Shown: positions 34,600 to 43,318 of the stretch, in pieces | Numbering within the stretch: position 1 is the stretch's first letter | Layout of the letters: each line of letters begins with the position of its first letter | DNA from: Bacteroidota bacterium | GTDB taxonomy: Bacteria; Bacteroidota; Bacteroidia; B-17B0; Aurantibacillaceae | Assembly: GCA_013298715.1 (NCBI GenBank) | Contig: JAAFIQ010000008.1 | Span: forward strand, 62,001-126,000 | Direction: 5' to 3' | DNA length: 64,000 nucleotides | The notes under the pieces: generated by a model | The model's input: the letters and a program-made list of their open reading frames with translations, nothing else | Database searches by the model: none | What the model was told of the DNA's origin: nothing | Translations under genes and position numbers: made by a program

Positions 34600-36771
34600 C
34601 TATAAATTTTCTTTTACAAACTTTAGCATTTTTGAGTAGATGTGCATTCGCGTTAATCCACCTGAAATGCCATGATTTTTGTTTGGATAAATCATATAAT
34701 CAAACGGAATATTGTTTTTAACTAATGCAGCAGCAAGCTCCATACTGTTTTGCACGTGCACGTTATCATCGGCACTACCATGAATGAGTAAAAATTTTCC
34801 TTTAATGTTTTTTACGTTGTTGATTGGTGAGTTATCTTCATATCCACTTTTGTTATCTGTTGGTTTGCGCATAAAACGCTCTGTGTAAATATTATCATAA
34901 AATTTCCAATTGGTTACAGGGGCTACCGCAATGGCTGCTTTAAAATAATCCGCACCTTTTGTAATTAAGTTACAGGCCATAAAACCACCGTAACTCCATC
35001 CTTGAAAGCCTATGCGAGTTTTATCAACATAAGGTAAATTTCCTAAATATTTTGCTACTTCAATTTGATCAATGGTTTCGTATTTACCTAATTGCAAGTA
35101 AGTACTGTGCTTAAATTCTCTGCCACGCCCTAAAGTTCCTCTTCCATCAACACACACAACCATATAACCTTCTTGATTTAAAAGCGTATGCCAACAATAT
35201 TCAAAGGGATCGTAATTATTATTAACTTCATTACTACCAGGACCATTGTATGCAAACATGTAAACAGGGTATTTTTTAGTTGAATCAAAATTATGTGGCT
35301 TCATCATCCAGCCATTTAGCTCAATTCCTTCAGTGGTTTTGAATTTAAAAAATGTGCGCTGACTAAATGTGTAAGATTTCATTTTCGTTTTTAATTCTGC
35401 ATTATCTTCAAGCACCTTAATTGTTTTACCTGAAATATCGCACAACTCATAGGTGGCAGGTGTATTGGCATTGCTATTGCTCGATATGTAATATTTAAAA
35501 CCAGTTGTAAAATCAAAATTATTAAAGCCATTTTTTGGACTCATACGTTTTTTAATTTTTCCATCAAGAGAAATGCTATACACGTCACGGTTAATGGAAC
35601 CATTCTCTGTACTTACATAATACAGCGTGTTTAATTTTTCATTAAAGCCTTTAAATTCTGTTACATCCCAGTTGCCTTTTGTAATTTGATTAATTAATTT
35701 CCCATTTAAATCGTAATAATACAAGTGGTTGTAATTATCGTCTTCACTAGAAATAATAAAGCCTTTGTTTGCTACAAAGGTCAAGTCATCTGTAATATCG
35801 ATATACGTTTTTGCTTCTTTGGTTAAAATAGTTTTGCCATCACCTGTTGTGGCATCTACAAATAAATAATCTAATTTGTTTTGTAAGCGGTTTAATCGTT
35901 GTAAACAAAGTACATTATTATCATTTGTAAAATTTATACGTGGTATGTAAATGTCTTTATCAGCTCCAATATTTGCTGTTACAGTTTTATTGGTTTTTGT
36001 ATCATAAACATGAACACTTATAATAGAGTTGTCTTCACCTGCTTTTGGATACTTAAAAGTATATTTAGAAGGGTATAATTCACCTTTATAAATATCCATA
36101 CTAAATTCTTTTACATTTGATTCGTCAAATTTTATATAAGCCACAAACTGGCTGTTGGCGCTCCAATCAAAGTAAGCAGCTTGGCTAAATTCTTCTTCAT
36201 ACACCCAATCACCCCAACCGTTTTTAACTTTGTTTTCAATGCCATCTTTAGTAATTTGCGTTAAAGAATTATCAATCAAATTTTTAATAAACATGTTGTT
36301 ATCTTGCACAAAAGCAATTTTATTCCCATCTGGCGAAAACGTTGGAAAAAATTGTTTTCCGTTGTCGTTTAATGGCGTAATTTTTTTTGTTGCAATATCG
36401 TAAACATAGTAGTTGGCTTTAGGTGAACGGCGGTAAACATACTCTGTGTTCTCACTTAATAACAATTTTGTTTGCGTGGGGCTAAATTCGTAACTCGTCA
36501 AATCTAAAAATTTTGACCCTAATTTTAAATCATTACCATTTACCAATTCTTTTATTTTTTTACCTGATTTTAGTTCGTACTGGCAGAGTGTGTTAACGCC
36601 TGCAACAGTTTCAACATCTACATAATTTAAACCATCGTTTAAAACATTAAAACCCGCTGCGCTTTTAGGGTAAAATGTATAGTTTACCCAAATATCTTGT
36701 AGGGTGATTTTGTTTTGAGAATGGTTAAGTGTACTAAAAAATAGAAATGTTGCTAAGAGAATTTTTTTCAT
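34600..36771 (-). CDS. Dipeptidyl peptidase IV-type S9 family peptidase
   Basis: A 723-residue protein with a signal peptide (ILLATFLFFSTLNHSQ), an eight-bladed DPP IV N-terminal propeller (with FSPDGNKIAFVQD, WVYEEEF holding the double Glu that fixes the substrate amino terminus) and an alpha/beta hydrolase domain. The triad can be placed in GWSYGGFM (Ser), HGSADDNVH (Asp) and KNHGISGG (His). It should release X-Pro or X-Ala dipeptides in the periplasm. The next gene, the TPR protein, starts right after its stop. Confidence 0.95.
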   Translation of the reverse strand: MKKILLATFLFFSTLNHSQNKITLQDIWVNYTFYPKSAAGFNVLNDGLNYVDVETVAGVNTLCQYELKSGKKIKELVNGNDLKLGSKFLDLTSYEFSPTQTKLLLSENTEYVYRRSPKANYYVYDIATKKITPLNDNGKQFFPTFSPDGNKIAFVQDNNMFIKNLIDNSLTQITKDGIENKVKNGWGDWVYEEEFSQAAYFDWSANSQFVAYIKFDESNVKEFSMDIYKGELYPSKYTFKYPKAGEDNSIISVHVYDTKTNKTVTANIGADKDIYIPRINFTNDNNVLCLQRLNRLQNKLDYLFVDATTGDGKTILTKEAKTYIDITDDLTFVANKGFIISSEDDNYNHLYYYDLNGKLINQITKGNWDVTEFKGFNEKLNTLYYVSTENGSINRDVYSISLDGKIKKRMSPKNGFNNFDFTTGFKYYISSNSNANTPATYELCDISGKTIKVLEDNAELKTKMKSYTFSQRTFFKFKTTEGIELNGWMMKPHNFDSTKKYPVYMFAYNGPGSNEVNNNYDPFEYCWHTLLNQEGYMVVCVDGRGTLGRGREFKHSTYLQLGKYETIDQIEVAKYLGNLPYVDKTRIGFQGWSYGGFMACNLITKGADYFKAAIAVAPVTNWKFYDNIYTERFMRKPTDNKSGYEDNSPINNVKNIKGKFLLIHGSADDNVHVQNSMELAAALVKNNIPFDYMIYPNKNHGISGGLTRMHIYSKMLKFVKENL

Positions 36772-36967
36772 AATTAGTTAGATATAGACCTTGAAGTTAC
36801 AAATAAAAGTTTGGTTTGTGAAATTGGATTTTTTGTTGAAGTGAAAAGAAATTTACGTATGAGGTTACCTTTTTTAAGCTGAGGTATAAATATAAAAATC
36901 ACACACTATGAACAGTTTAAAAAATTGTTTTGTTGCAACAGCTGGTAGCAACAAAGCTGGCAATGCT

Positions 36968-37912
36968 ATGCCAAAAATTATTAGCAGTATTTTTTTATCA
37001 ATTATTCTGTTAGGTTGCGGATCTAGCAATGAAGAAATTAGAAATAAAGAAAGTTATGCGAAACAAAAACTAGAAGAAGAAGCTAGAGCTGCCTCATTGG
37101 CAGACAGTGTAAGCGCTGCGGAGGCAACACCAGTAACCGATACCATAAATGGCGTAGGTTATAATTTTATACGAAGAGCAAACATAAAGTGTAAAGTTAA
37201 AAATGTGTTAGAAACTGGAACTAAAATTGAAGACATCGTTGCACAGTATGGCGGACACGTAATTTTAAATGATTACAGAACAGAGAACAATTACACAAAC
37301 GAAATTAAAATTAGAAAAGATACCTTAGCGCAGGTAACTTATTTTACACCTCAAAACTATATTACTGCCAAGGTGCCAGCACGCTTGCTAGATTCGGTGC
37401 TGCGCAAAGTAGTTAATTTAGCTGAGTTTGTTGATTATAAAAGATCAAGTGCAGATAATATAAAATTACAGTTGTTGGCCAATAAATTTATTGTTAAACG
37501 TGCAAACAACTCAATCAGCAAAACAATAAAAAACGAGAAAGAAAAATCAAACAAGTTTAAAGACAGTGAAGCTGCAAATGATAACATTGCGCAAAAACAA
37601 CAGTTAGCAGATGAAACACAAATAAGAAATTTAGAATTAATTGACAGGGTGAATTACAGCGAAATTAATTTGGAATTATACCAAGGCATGAGCAATGTTA
37701 TAAAATTGCTGCCAGTGCAAATAGACTTAAAACCTTATGAGCCAAACTATTTCGTAAAATTAGGAACAGCCTTTACCAATGGCTTAAAAATACTTAGCGA
37801 AATAGTTTTAGTTATAATTAATTGTTGGGGTGTTTTTGCTTTACTAGTTGGTGGTTTTTTAATTTGCACAGCGTTGTATAAAAGGTATTTAAAAAAGTTA
37901 ATTTTTGAATAA
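36968..37912 (+). CDS. DUF4349-type lipoprotein
   Basis: The frame opens at 36908, but the ATG at 36968 gives a usual lipoprotein signal (IISSIFLSIILLGCGSS). About 314 residues follow: a soluble N-terminal part, a long coiled-coil segment (KRANNSISKTIKNEKEKSNK to ADETQIRNLELIDRVNY) and one C-terminal membrane segment with a basic tail. The layout, including the VDYKRSSADN region before the coil, matches DUF4349 proteins, whose role is unknown. An envelope location with both lipid and membrane anchors is inferred. Confidence 0.72.
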   Translation: MPKIISSIFLSIILLGCGSSNEEIRNKESYAKQKLEEEARAASLADSVSAAEATPVTDTINGVGYNFIRRANIKCKVKNVLETGTKIEDIVAQYGGHVILNDYRTENNYTNEIKIRKDTLAQVTYFTPQNYITAKVPARLLDSVLRKVVNLAEFVDYKRSSADNIKLQLLANKFIVKRANNSISKTIKNEKEKSNKFKDSEAANDNIAQKQQLADETQIRNLELIDRVNYSEINLELYQGMSNVIKLLPVQIDLKPYEPNYFVKLGTAFTNGLKILSEIVLVIINCWGVFALLVGGFLICTALYKRYLKKLIFE

Positions 37913-38012
37913 ATCAAGGTAAAATTCAACTATTTTGAAGCCAATTAGCGGTTAAAAACTCATTACACCAATCTCATAAATAATTGTTATTTTGTGCCTT
38001 TAAAATTAAATT

Positions 38013-39023
38013 ATGGAATTGTATTTAGACAGCGCTAACCTTAAAGAAATTGAAGAAGGGTTTAAACTTGGATTTTTAAATGGCTTAACAACCACACCAA
38101 CCTTTATGCAAAAAGAAGGCATAACGGATATTGATGGAACAATTGTAAAGCTTAGTAAAATAGTACCAGTTCTTCAAATTGAAGCGCTTGGAAATACAGC
38201 CGAAGAAGTTTTGGCAGAAGCAGAAAGACAAATAAACTTAGGCTTAGATCCTAAGAAAACTGTATTTAAAATTCCAGTTAGTTTAGAGGGCGTTAGAGCT
38301 TGTAAATTATTACGCGATAAAGGTTACTTAGTAAACGTTCATTTGGTTTATACCTTGCAACAAGCTTATATGGCTATGCAAGCAGGCGCTACTTACGTTT
38401 GCCCTTTAGTTGGTCGTTTGCAAGACCAAGGCCACGATGCTTTAGCCTTAGTACAACAAATTGTTGACGCTGTTGATTTATATGGTTATGATACCAAGGT
38501 AATGTTCTCTTCTGTTAGAACCACTGAACATGTAAGAAATGCTATAAATATTGGAGTTCATACGATTACAGTTCCATTAAAAATATTAAAACAATTAACC
38601 GAGAATAATTTTACCACCGTTGGTACCGACCAATTTATTATGGATACACGCCTTATGATGGTAAAAGTAAAAGAAGCAATAAACGGTGTAAACCCCATTG
38701 TGCCAGAAACTACAAGCATTACAGATGCTTTGGTAAAAATGACAGAATATAATTTTGGTGCAATTACTGTAACAAAAGCCGATGGCAGCATTAAAGGTGT
38801 ATTTACAGATGGTAGCCTGCGCAAATTATTAGGAGAACAAGGACATGGCGTACTTTCAAAAAAATTAAGTGATTTAACTTACCGTGAGCCAATTACAATT
38901 GAGGGAAACTTGTTGTTAAACGAAGCAAATACCTTGTTTAAAAAAACGAGTGTAGATACAATTGTTGTAACAGATAACGGTAAACCGGTGGGGATGTTAG
39001 ATATTCAAGATTTAAAATCATAA
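38013..39023 (+). CDS. Transaldolase (fructose-6-phosphate aldolase-like) fused to a CBS domain pair
   Basis: Residues 1-220 form a TalC/FSA-like transaldolase barrel: MELYLDSAN start, GLTTTPTF, the Schiff-base lysine in VFKIPVS (K86), and GATYVCPLVGRLQDQG. Residues about 228-336 form two CBS motifs with the pattern of arabinose-5-phosphate isomerase KdsD (GVFTDGSLRKLLGEQG...DTIVVTDNGKPVGMLDIQDL). The usual small aldolase has about 220 residues, so the CBS part is an added module, perhaps for nucleotide control. A KdsC-like phosphatase is two genes downstream. The reaction is not certain; aldol cleavage or transfer of a dihydroxyacetone unit is expected. Confidence 0.88.
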   Translation: MELYLDSANLKEIEEGFKLGFLNGLTTTPTFMQKEGITDIDGTIVKLSKIVPVLQIEALGNTAEEVLAEAERQINLGLDPKKTVFKIPVSLEGVRACKLLRDKGYLVNVHLVYTLQQAYMAMQAGATYVCPLVGRLQDQGHDALALVQQIVDAVDLYGYDTKVMFSSVRTTEHVRNAINIGVHTITVPLKILKQLTENNFTTVGTDQFIMDTRLMMVKVKEAINGVNPIVPETTSITDALVKMTEYNFGAITVTKADGSIKGVFTDGSLRKLLGEQGHGVLSKKLSDLTYREPITIEGNLLLNEANTLFKKTSVDTIVVTDNGKPVGMLDIQDLKS

Positions 39024-39039
39024 TTGTTTTAAACAACAC

Positions 39040-40245
39040 ATGAGCAAAACTCTATTCCCTGAATTAGAGACAGAACACCAAAGTAAATTAGTTTGGAAAG
39101 GAAATTCGAGTAGTTTTACTAAAGCCCAAATTAATTTTAATAAAGCATTGCAAAAACATAAGTTAGCAATGGCTAAATTAAAGGAGACAGATTATTTGCT
39201 TGAGATAGCAAACCAAGCTTATGTTACTAAAATAGTTCCTCAACTAAACCTAAGTAAAGAGTTAGAAAAAAAGAGACTACTATCTTTTGTAGATTTATTT
39301 TTAAACGCTAAGGTTAAACTTGGCAAAAAACAAAAAGAAGCTTTAAGAGAGTTGATTTTAGAAGCGTGTGAAGAGGGAATGGATGAAGATAGATCATTTT
39401 ACCTAAACATACTTTATAAAATTGAAACACCAGAAGAGCGCAATTACAGGCTAAAAGAGAAAAAGAAAGCAGAAAAGTATTTCAAGAAAAAGTTTGGCTT
39501 GGATGTTGATTTAGATGAGCTAAACAAAACAGATTTTGAAAGCAGAGAAGAAAGAGAAGCGCATGAAGAAAAGTACAAAGAATTTTTTGAAAAATATGCC
39601 GAGTCGCAAAATGATTTTGAATACACCCAACAAAGGCAGAGGGCAAAAACTAAATCGAAAACTCAACTTGATAAAGAAAAAAAATTAGCCGAAGCCGAAA
39701 AAATTTTAGGCGCTGATATTAATAAATTATTTAAAGATTTAGCAAAACTTATTCACCCAGATAGAGAGCAGGACGAAGAGTTACGCTCAAAAAAATCGGT
39801 GTTGATGACTGCCTTATCAAACGCAAGAGACAACATGAACATTGCCGAAATTTTAGAAATAAAATTAAAGGTAGATGAGCTAATACCCGATAACGACAGC
39901 GAAATTAATTTTAACGATTCTACATTAACACGCTTTGTAAAAGTTATTAACGAAAAAATTAAAGAATTAGAACAAACCGCTATTCAAAAATGTAGCAATC
40001 ATCCATTGTTACAACATTTAAATGTAAATAAACTTACACCCGAAACATTACAGAATCATGTTAACGAAGTGCTTAATGCTACCATTTCTGAAAATGAGGA
40101 GTTGAAAGATGAAATTGAACACATAGAAGTAAATCCAAAATACATTAAAGTGATAATTGAAAACTATCAAGAAGAGATGAACGATTACTATTCTGATTTT
40201 AATATTACAGAAGAGGAACTTTGGCACATTTTTAATCGCGGATGA
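39040..40245 (+). CDS. J-domain-like protein of unknown function
   Basis: A 401-residue, highly charged and helical protein. At about 225-270 lies LFKDLAKLIHPDREQ, which has the His-Pro-Asp (239-241) loop between two helices typical of DnaJ domains, though helix I is weak. No zinc or G/F region is present. A long acidic-basic coiled coil precedes it. It lies 16 bases after the transaldolase-CBS gene and overlaps the phosphatase gene by four bases (ATGA), so the three are one operon. A recruitment role for DnaK is possible but unproven. Confidence 0.65.
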   Translation: MSKTLFPELETEHQSKLVWKGNSSSFTKAQINFNKALQKHKLAMAKLKETDYLLEIANQAYVTKIVPQLNLSKELEKKRLLSFVDLFLNAKVKLGKKQKEALRELILEACEEGMDEDRSFYLNILYKIETPEERNYRLKEKKKAEKYFKKKFGLDVDLDELNKTDFESREEREAHEEKYKEFFEKYAESQNDFEYTQQRQRAKTKSKTQLDKEKKLAEAEKILGADINKLFKDLAKLIHPDREQDEELRSKKSVLMTALSNARDNMNIAEILEIKLKVDELIPDNDSEINFNDSTLTRFVKVINEKIKELEQTAIQKCSNHPLLQHLNVNKLTPETLQNHVNEVLNATISENEELKDEIEHIEVNPKYIKVIIENYQEEMNDYYSDFNITEEELWHIFNRG

Positions 40246-40949
40246 ACATAGAAAAAATATATACTGGCATTGGTGCTCAATTTGTTTCAACAGAAGCACA
40301 ACTTTCTAACAAAGCACAAACTATTAAAGCCTATATTTTTGATTGGGATGGCGTGTTTAATAACGGACAAAAAAGCGCTGGCGGTAGCAGTAATTTTAAC
40401 GAAGTAGATAGTATGGGAACTAATTTGCTACGTTACTCCTACTTTTTAAAAAACGGAAACATGCCTGTAACCGCTGTAATTAGTGGCGAAAAAAACGAAA
40501 CTGCATTTTGGTTTTGCAAACGTGAAGGATTTAATTATTCGTTTTTTAAAATTCCTGACAAAATAAAAGCATTGGATGAAATATGTAAACAACAAAATAT
40601 TTTACCAAATCAAGTAGCATATTTTTTTGATGATGTTTTAGATTTAAGTATTGCGAACGTTTGTGGACTAAGAATTTTTATTAACCGAAATGCCAACCCA
40701 CTTTTTAAAAATTATTGTATACAAAATAATTTAGTAGATTATATAACTGCTGCGCAAAGTGGCGATTTTGCTATTCGTGAAGCTACAGAAATGTTGATAG
40801 GCATTAATAAAAATTTTGATGAAGTAATACATAGCAGAACAAACTACGACACTAACTATACCAGTTATATTGAAGAGAGAAGAAAAGTTAATACTGAATT
40901 TTATTCATTAACAGAAGGCTTAATAATAAGAGTAAATGTTGAGGTCTAA
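40242..40949 (+). CDS. KdsC-like HAD phosphatase
   Basis: A 235-residue HAD protein of the small C0 type. FDWDGVFNNG carries the nucleophile and acid Asp (34 and 36), SGEKNE gives the motif II Ser, PDK the Lys and FFDDVLDL the metal-binding acids, all placed as in KDO-8-phosphate phosphatase KdsC. A C-terminal extension of about 50 residues is not usual. The neighbouring CBS pair also resembles KdsD, so a sugar-phosphate pathway is likely, but the substrate is not known. No kdsA or kdsB is visible in the window. Confidence 0.8.
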   Translation: MNIEKIYTGIGAQFVSTEAQLSNKAQTIKAYIFDWDGVFNNGQKSAGGSSNFNEVDSMGTNLLRYSYFLKNGNMPVTAVISGEKNETAFWFCKREGFNYSFFKIPDKIKALDEICKQQNILPNQVAYFFDDVLDLSIANVCGLRIFINRNANPLFKNYCIQNNLVDYITAAQSGDFAIREATEMLIGINKNFDEVIHSRTNYDTNYTSYIEERRKVNTEFYSLTEGLIIRVNVEV

Positions 40950-41007
40950 TTTTCGAATATAAATAATTTGACTTAACTATTATTTTTGGCATTCCGAATT
41001 TGAAGTA

Positions 41008-41697
41008 CTAAAATGAATAAGAAAAACTTGTAGCTAAACCATAATAGTTAGAGTGTCTTAAAAATCTGTCAACAGCTGTTTCAAAAATGGGAAAAAGATT
41101 TACAGAATACCTCTTTAATTTTATAGCGATTCCAAACCCTAAGCGGAGGTTTAAGGTGTAATTGTCAATGCTTCTTATACCCCAAAAGTGATTCACAGAA
41201 TTAAGATTACTAATGCCGTCGCTATAATTTACCGTATATTTTGTGAGTGTTCTGTTAGAGGCAATAACTCCGTAATGGAACAATGGTGAAATTTTTTTGT
41301 CTTGAAATCTATAATTTAAAAGTACTGGTAGCTGAAAATCGTATCCTACTACTTTATAGTAACCATAACTTTGGAATACTCGTTTTTGTGTTGAAATGTT
41401 GCATAAAATTCCCGTTGTAAGGGTTAACCGATTGTTGATTGCATATTCAAAATTAATTCCTGGTCTAAAATTCAAGCTTTGAGCTAGTTCCCAGCCCCAA
41501 GGATTCGCCTTTGAGAAAGAGAAAAAAAGTCCGGCTTGTTTTTTAAACTTATTTGTTTTTTTGGCAGTATCTGAAGGGGTTTGTGCAAAGAGGCAAGATG
41601 AGATAAAAAGATAAAAAACGACCCAACAACCTTTTGTAATTGAGCCCCGAACTATTTTATTAGATCTAAACTTAAATTTACTGTTATTTAATCTCAT
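41008..41697 (-). CDS. Outer-membrane beta-barrel protein
   Basis: 229 residues with a long basic N-terminus, a hydrophobic signal (VVFYLFISSCLFAQ) and about eight amphipathic strands ending in a terminal Phe (ATSFSYSF), as required for insertion by BamA. It overlaps the previous gene by 14 bases, so both are expressed together. No specific function can be assigned; it looks like the PorT/OMP_b-brl group. Confidence 0.7.
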   Translation of the reverse strand: MRLNNSKFKFRSNKIVRGSITKGCWVVFYLFISSCLFAQTPSDTAKKTNKFKKQAGLFFSFSKANPWGWELAQSLNFRPGINFEYAINNRLTLTTGILCNISTQKRVFQSYGYYKVVGYDFQLPVLLNYRFQDKKISPLFHYGVIASNRTLTKYTVNYSDGISNLNSVNHFWGIRSIDNYTLNLRLGFGIAIKLKRYSVNLFPIFETAVDRFLRHSNYYGLATSFSYSF

Positions 41698-42499
41698 AAT
41701 TTACTTTTTTGATTTTAGTATTAAACATTGGTGAAAATTGTAAACCCAACATCCACCAAGGAGCGTCGAATGTATTATTGTGATAAACAGGAATGCTTAC
41801 ATTATGTAAAACAAATATAGAAAATTTTTGATGTTTTACTTCGAGGTTATATCCGAGCCTTGCACGAAGCGACACAAAATTAGTATCGTGAAATAAAATT
41901 TCTTTGTAGTTCACCGCAGATGTTTCTATAATTCCATTCGTGTTATTGGTTTGCGTGCCAGTTTTTTGATCTGTTTTTTTAAGAATTTGGTTAAAGCATC
42001 CTACAAGCGAAAAATCTAAATGCTTATTACAATTTATAAGTACCCCATAATTTGCACCTATGGTCTGAACCTGCCGTTTTACATCAAGATTATATTCGGT
42101 ACTTCTATAATAAAAATGTGGCCTATAACTTTCGAAACGTTTCTCACTATAGTGCGAATTTGTGATATCAAAATAAAAGCCTAAAAGTTGCTTAAATTTT
42201 TTTCTTCCAAATACGCCTTCTATTCCACCCGAATAGCCAAAGCAAACAGGGTCATTTTTAATTGAAGTATATTCTATTGAATTATAATATGACATCGCAG
42301 CAAGTGGCTTACTGTATAATTCAGAATCGTATAAACTTCTAAAACTCTTGTTAATTACTAATGCACTATAGATATTAAAACTAAACCAACCAATCTTAAC
42401 ACTATCTTGAGCCTGTAATGGAATATAGGATATTAAAGAAAATACACAAAGCAGCACTAATTTTGCAGAATAAGATGTAACACTCTTTTTAGTTTTCAT
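41684..42499 (-). CDS. Secreted, probably outer-membrane barrel protein
   Basis: 271 residues with a signal peptide (LVLLCVFSLISYIPLQAQ) and many alternating beta strands (FYFDITNSHYSEKRF, LRARLGYNLEVKHQKFSIFV). It lacks a terminal aromatic residue. Translation is coupled to the following barrel protein through a 14-base overlap, so they may form a pair. Function unknown. Confidence 0.65.
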   Translation of the reverse strand: MKTKKSVTSYSAKLVLLCVFSLISYIPLQAQDSVKIGWFSFNIYSALVINKSFRSLYDSELYSKPLAAMSYYNSIEYTSIKNDPVCFGYSGGIEGVFGRKKFKQLLGFYFDITNSHYSEKRFESYRPHFYYRSTEYNLDVKRQVQTIGANYGVLINCNKHLDFSLVGCFNQILKKTDQKTGTQTNNTNGIIETSAVNYKEILFHDTNFVSLRARLGYNLEVKHQKFSIFVLHNVSIPVYHNNTFDAPWWMLGLQFSPMFNTKIKKVNYEIK

Positions 42500-42593
42500 G
42501 GGGTAGGATTAAAAATAAATTTACAATCAAAAAAAATAGAGCGAGCTAGCAATTCTCTAACTAGATTCCCAAAAATTAATTGAAACTAAAAAA

Positions 42594-43310
42594 TTATTGC
42601 GTAACCGAGATGCCTTGTTTTACGTAGGTTACACCATGGTTAAAACTATAATTTTTTTGTGAAAAATTTAAATTGGTAGGATTATTACTTAACAACACTA
42701 ATGATATACTTGTAGTAAGCGTGCTAGATAAACTGGAAAGTTGGCTAGGCGTTATTGAAATAACATTGTTGCTTACACTAAATGATGTTGTGCCAATATA
42801 AAAAGTTCCAGATGAAACATTACTAAAGTTAGTGAGCGTGTAGCTTAGCCCAGCAGATTTAGAGATGGTATTTGGGAAGCTAGAAAAATTGTTTGTGCTT
42901 GCGAAACCAATTCCTGAATCAGTAAAACTTGTAGTGCTAAAACTACCTGCGCCAGAAATAGAGTAGGTTAGCGGAAAGCTCGCATACACAAAACCGCTAT
43001 CTATATAAGTATTTGTGTTGGTTCTTCGTGTAAGTTTGTTATTAACATAAACACTTCCTACATTGCTTGCTGAGGCGGTGTTTATTGCAACTTCGCTTAT
43101 TCCTGCTTCAAAAAATTTGCAATTAAACCCCAAACTAGAGGTGGCAACTCCACCCAGCGCATCATAAAGCAAATACTGATTATAATTCACAGCTCCAAAA
43201 ATTTTTACAGGCGGTGCTGTGTTTGGCGTGGTAATTTTAGGCTCTGTGCTTGGTTTTTTACAAGCTATAAAAGCAATTGCCAATGCTAATAGTGTTATTA
43301 TTTTTTTCAT
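42594..43310 (-). CDS. Lipoprotein of unknown function
   Basis: From the ATG at 43310 the protein has about 238 residues with the lipobox FIAC (MKKIITLLALAIAFIACKK). The mature region is rich in Ser, Thr and Asn and seems all beta. Similar proteins are common in Bacteroidota but not characterised. It lies nine bases after the end of the large phosphatase gene and is transcribed in the same direction. Confidence 0.7.
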   Translation of the reverse strand: MKKIITLLALAIAFIACKKPSTEPKITTPNTAPPVKIFGAVNYNQYLLYDALGGVATSSLGFNCKFFEAGISEVAINTASASNVGSVYVNNKLTRRTNTNTYIDSGFVYASFPLTYSISGAGSFSTTSFTDSGIGFASTNNFSSFPNTISKSAGLSYTLTNFSNVSSGTFYIGTTSFSVSNNVISITPSQLSSLSSTLTTSISLVLLSNNPTNLNFSQKNYSFNHGVTYVKQGISVTQ

Positions 43311-43318
43311 TATATTTT

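Noticed and set aside
36908-36967. Longer N-terminus for the DUF4349 lipoprotein
   Set aside because: The extra 20 residues contain no signal features and would place the hydrophobic segment too far inside; the ATG at 36968 gives a normal lipoprotein signal. It is not excluded.
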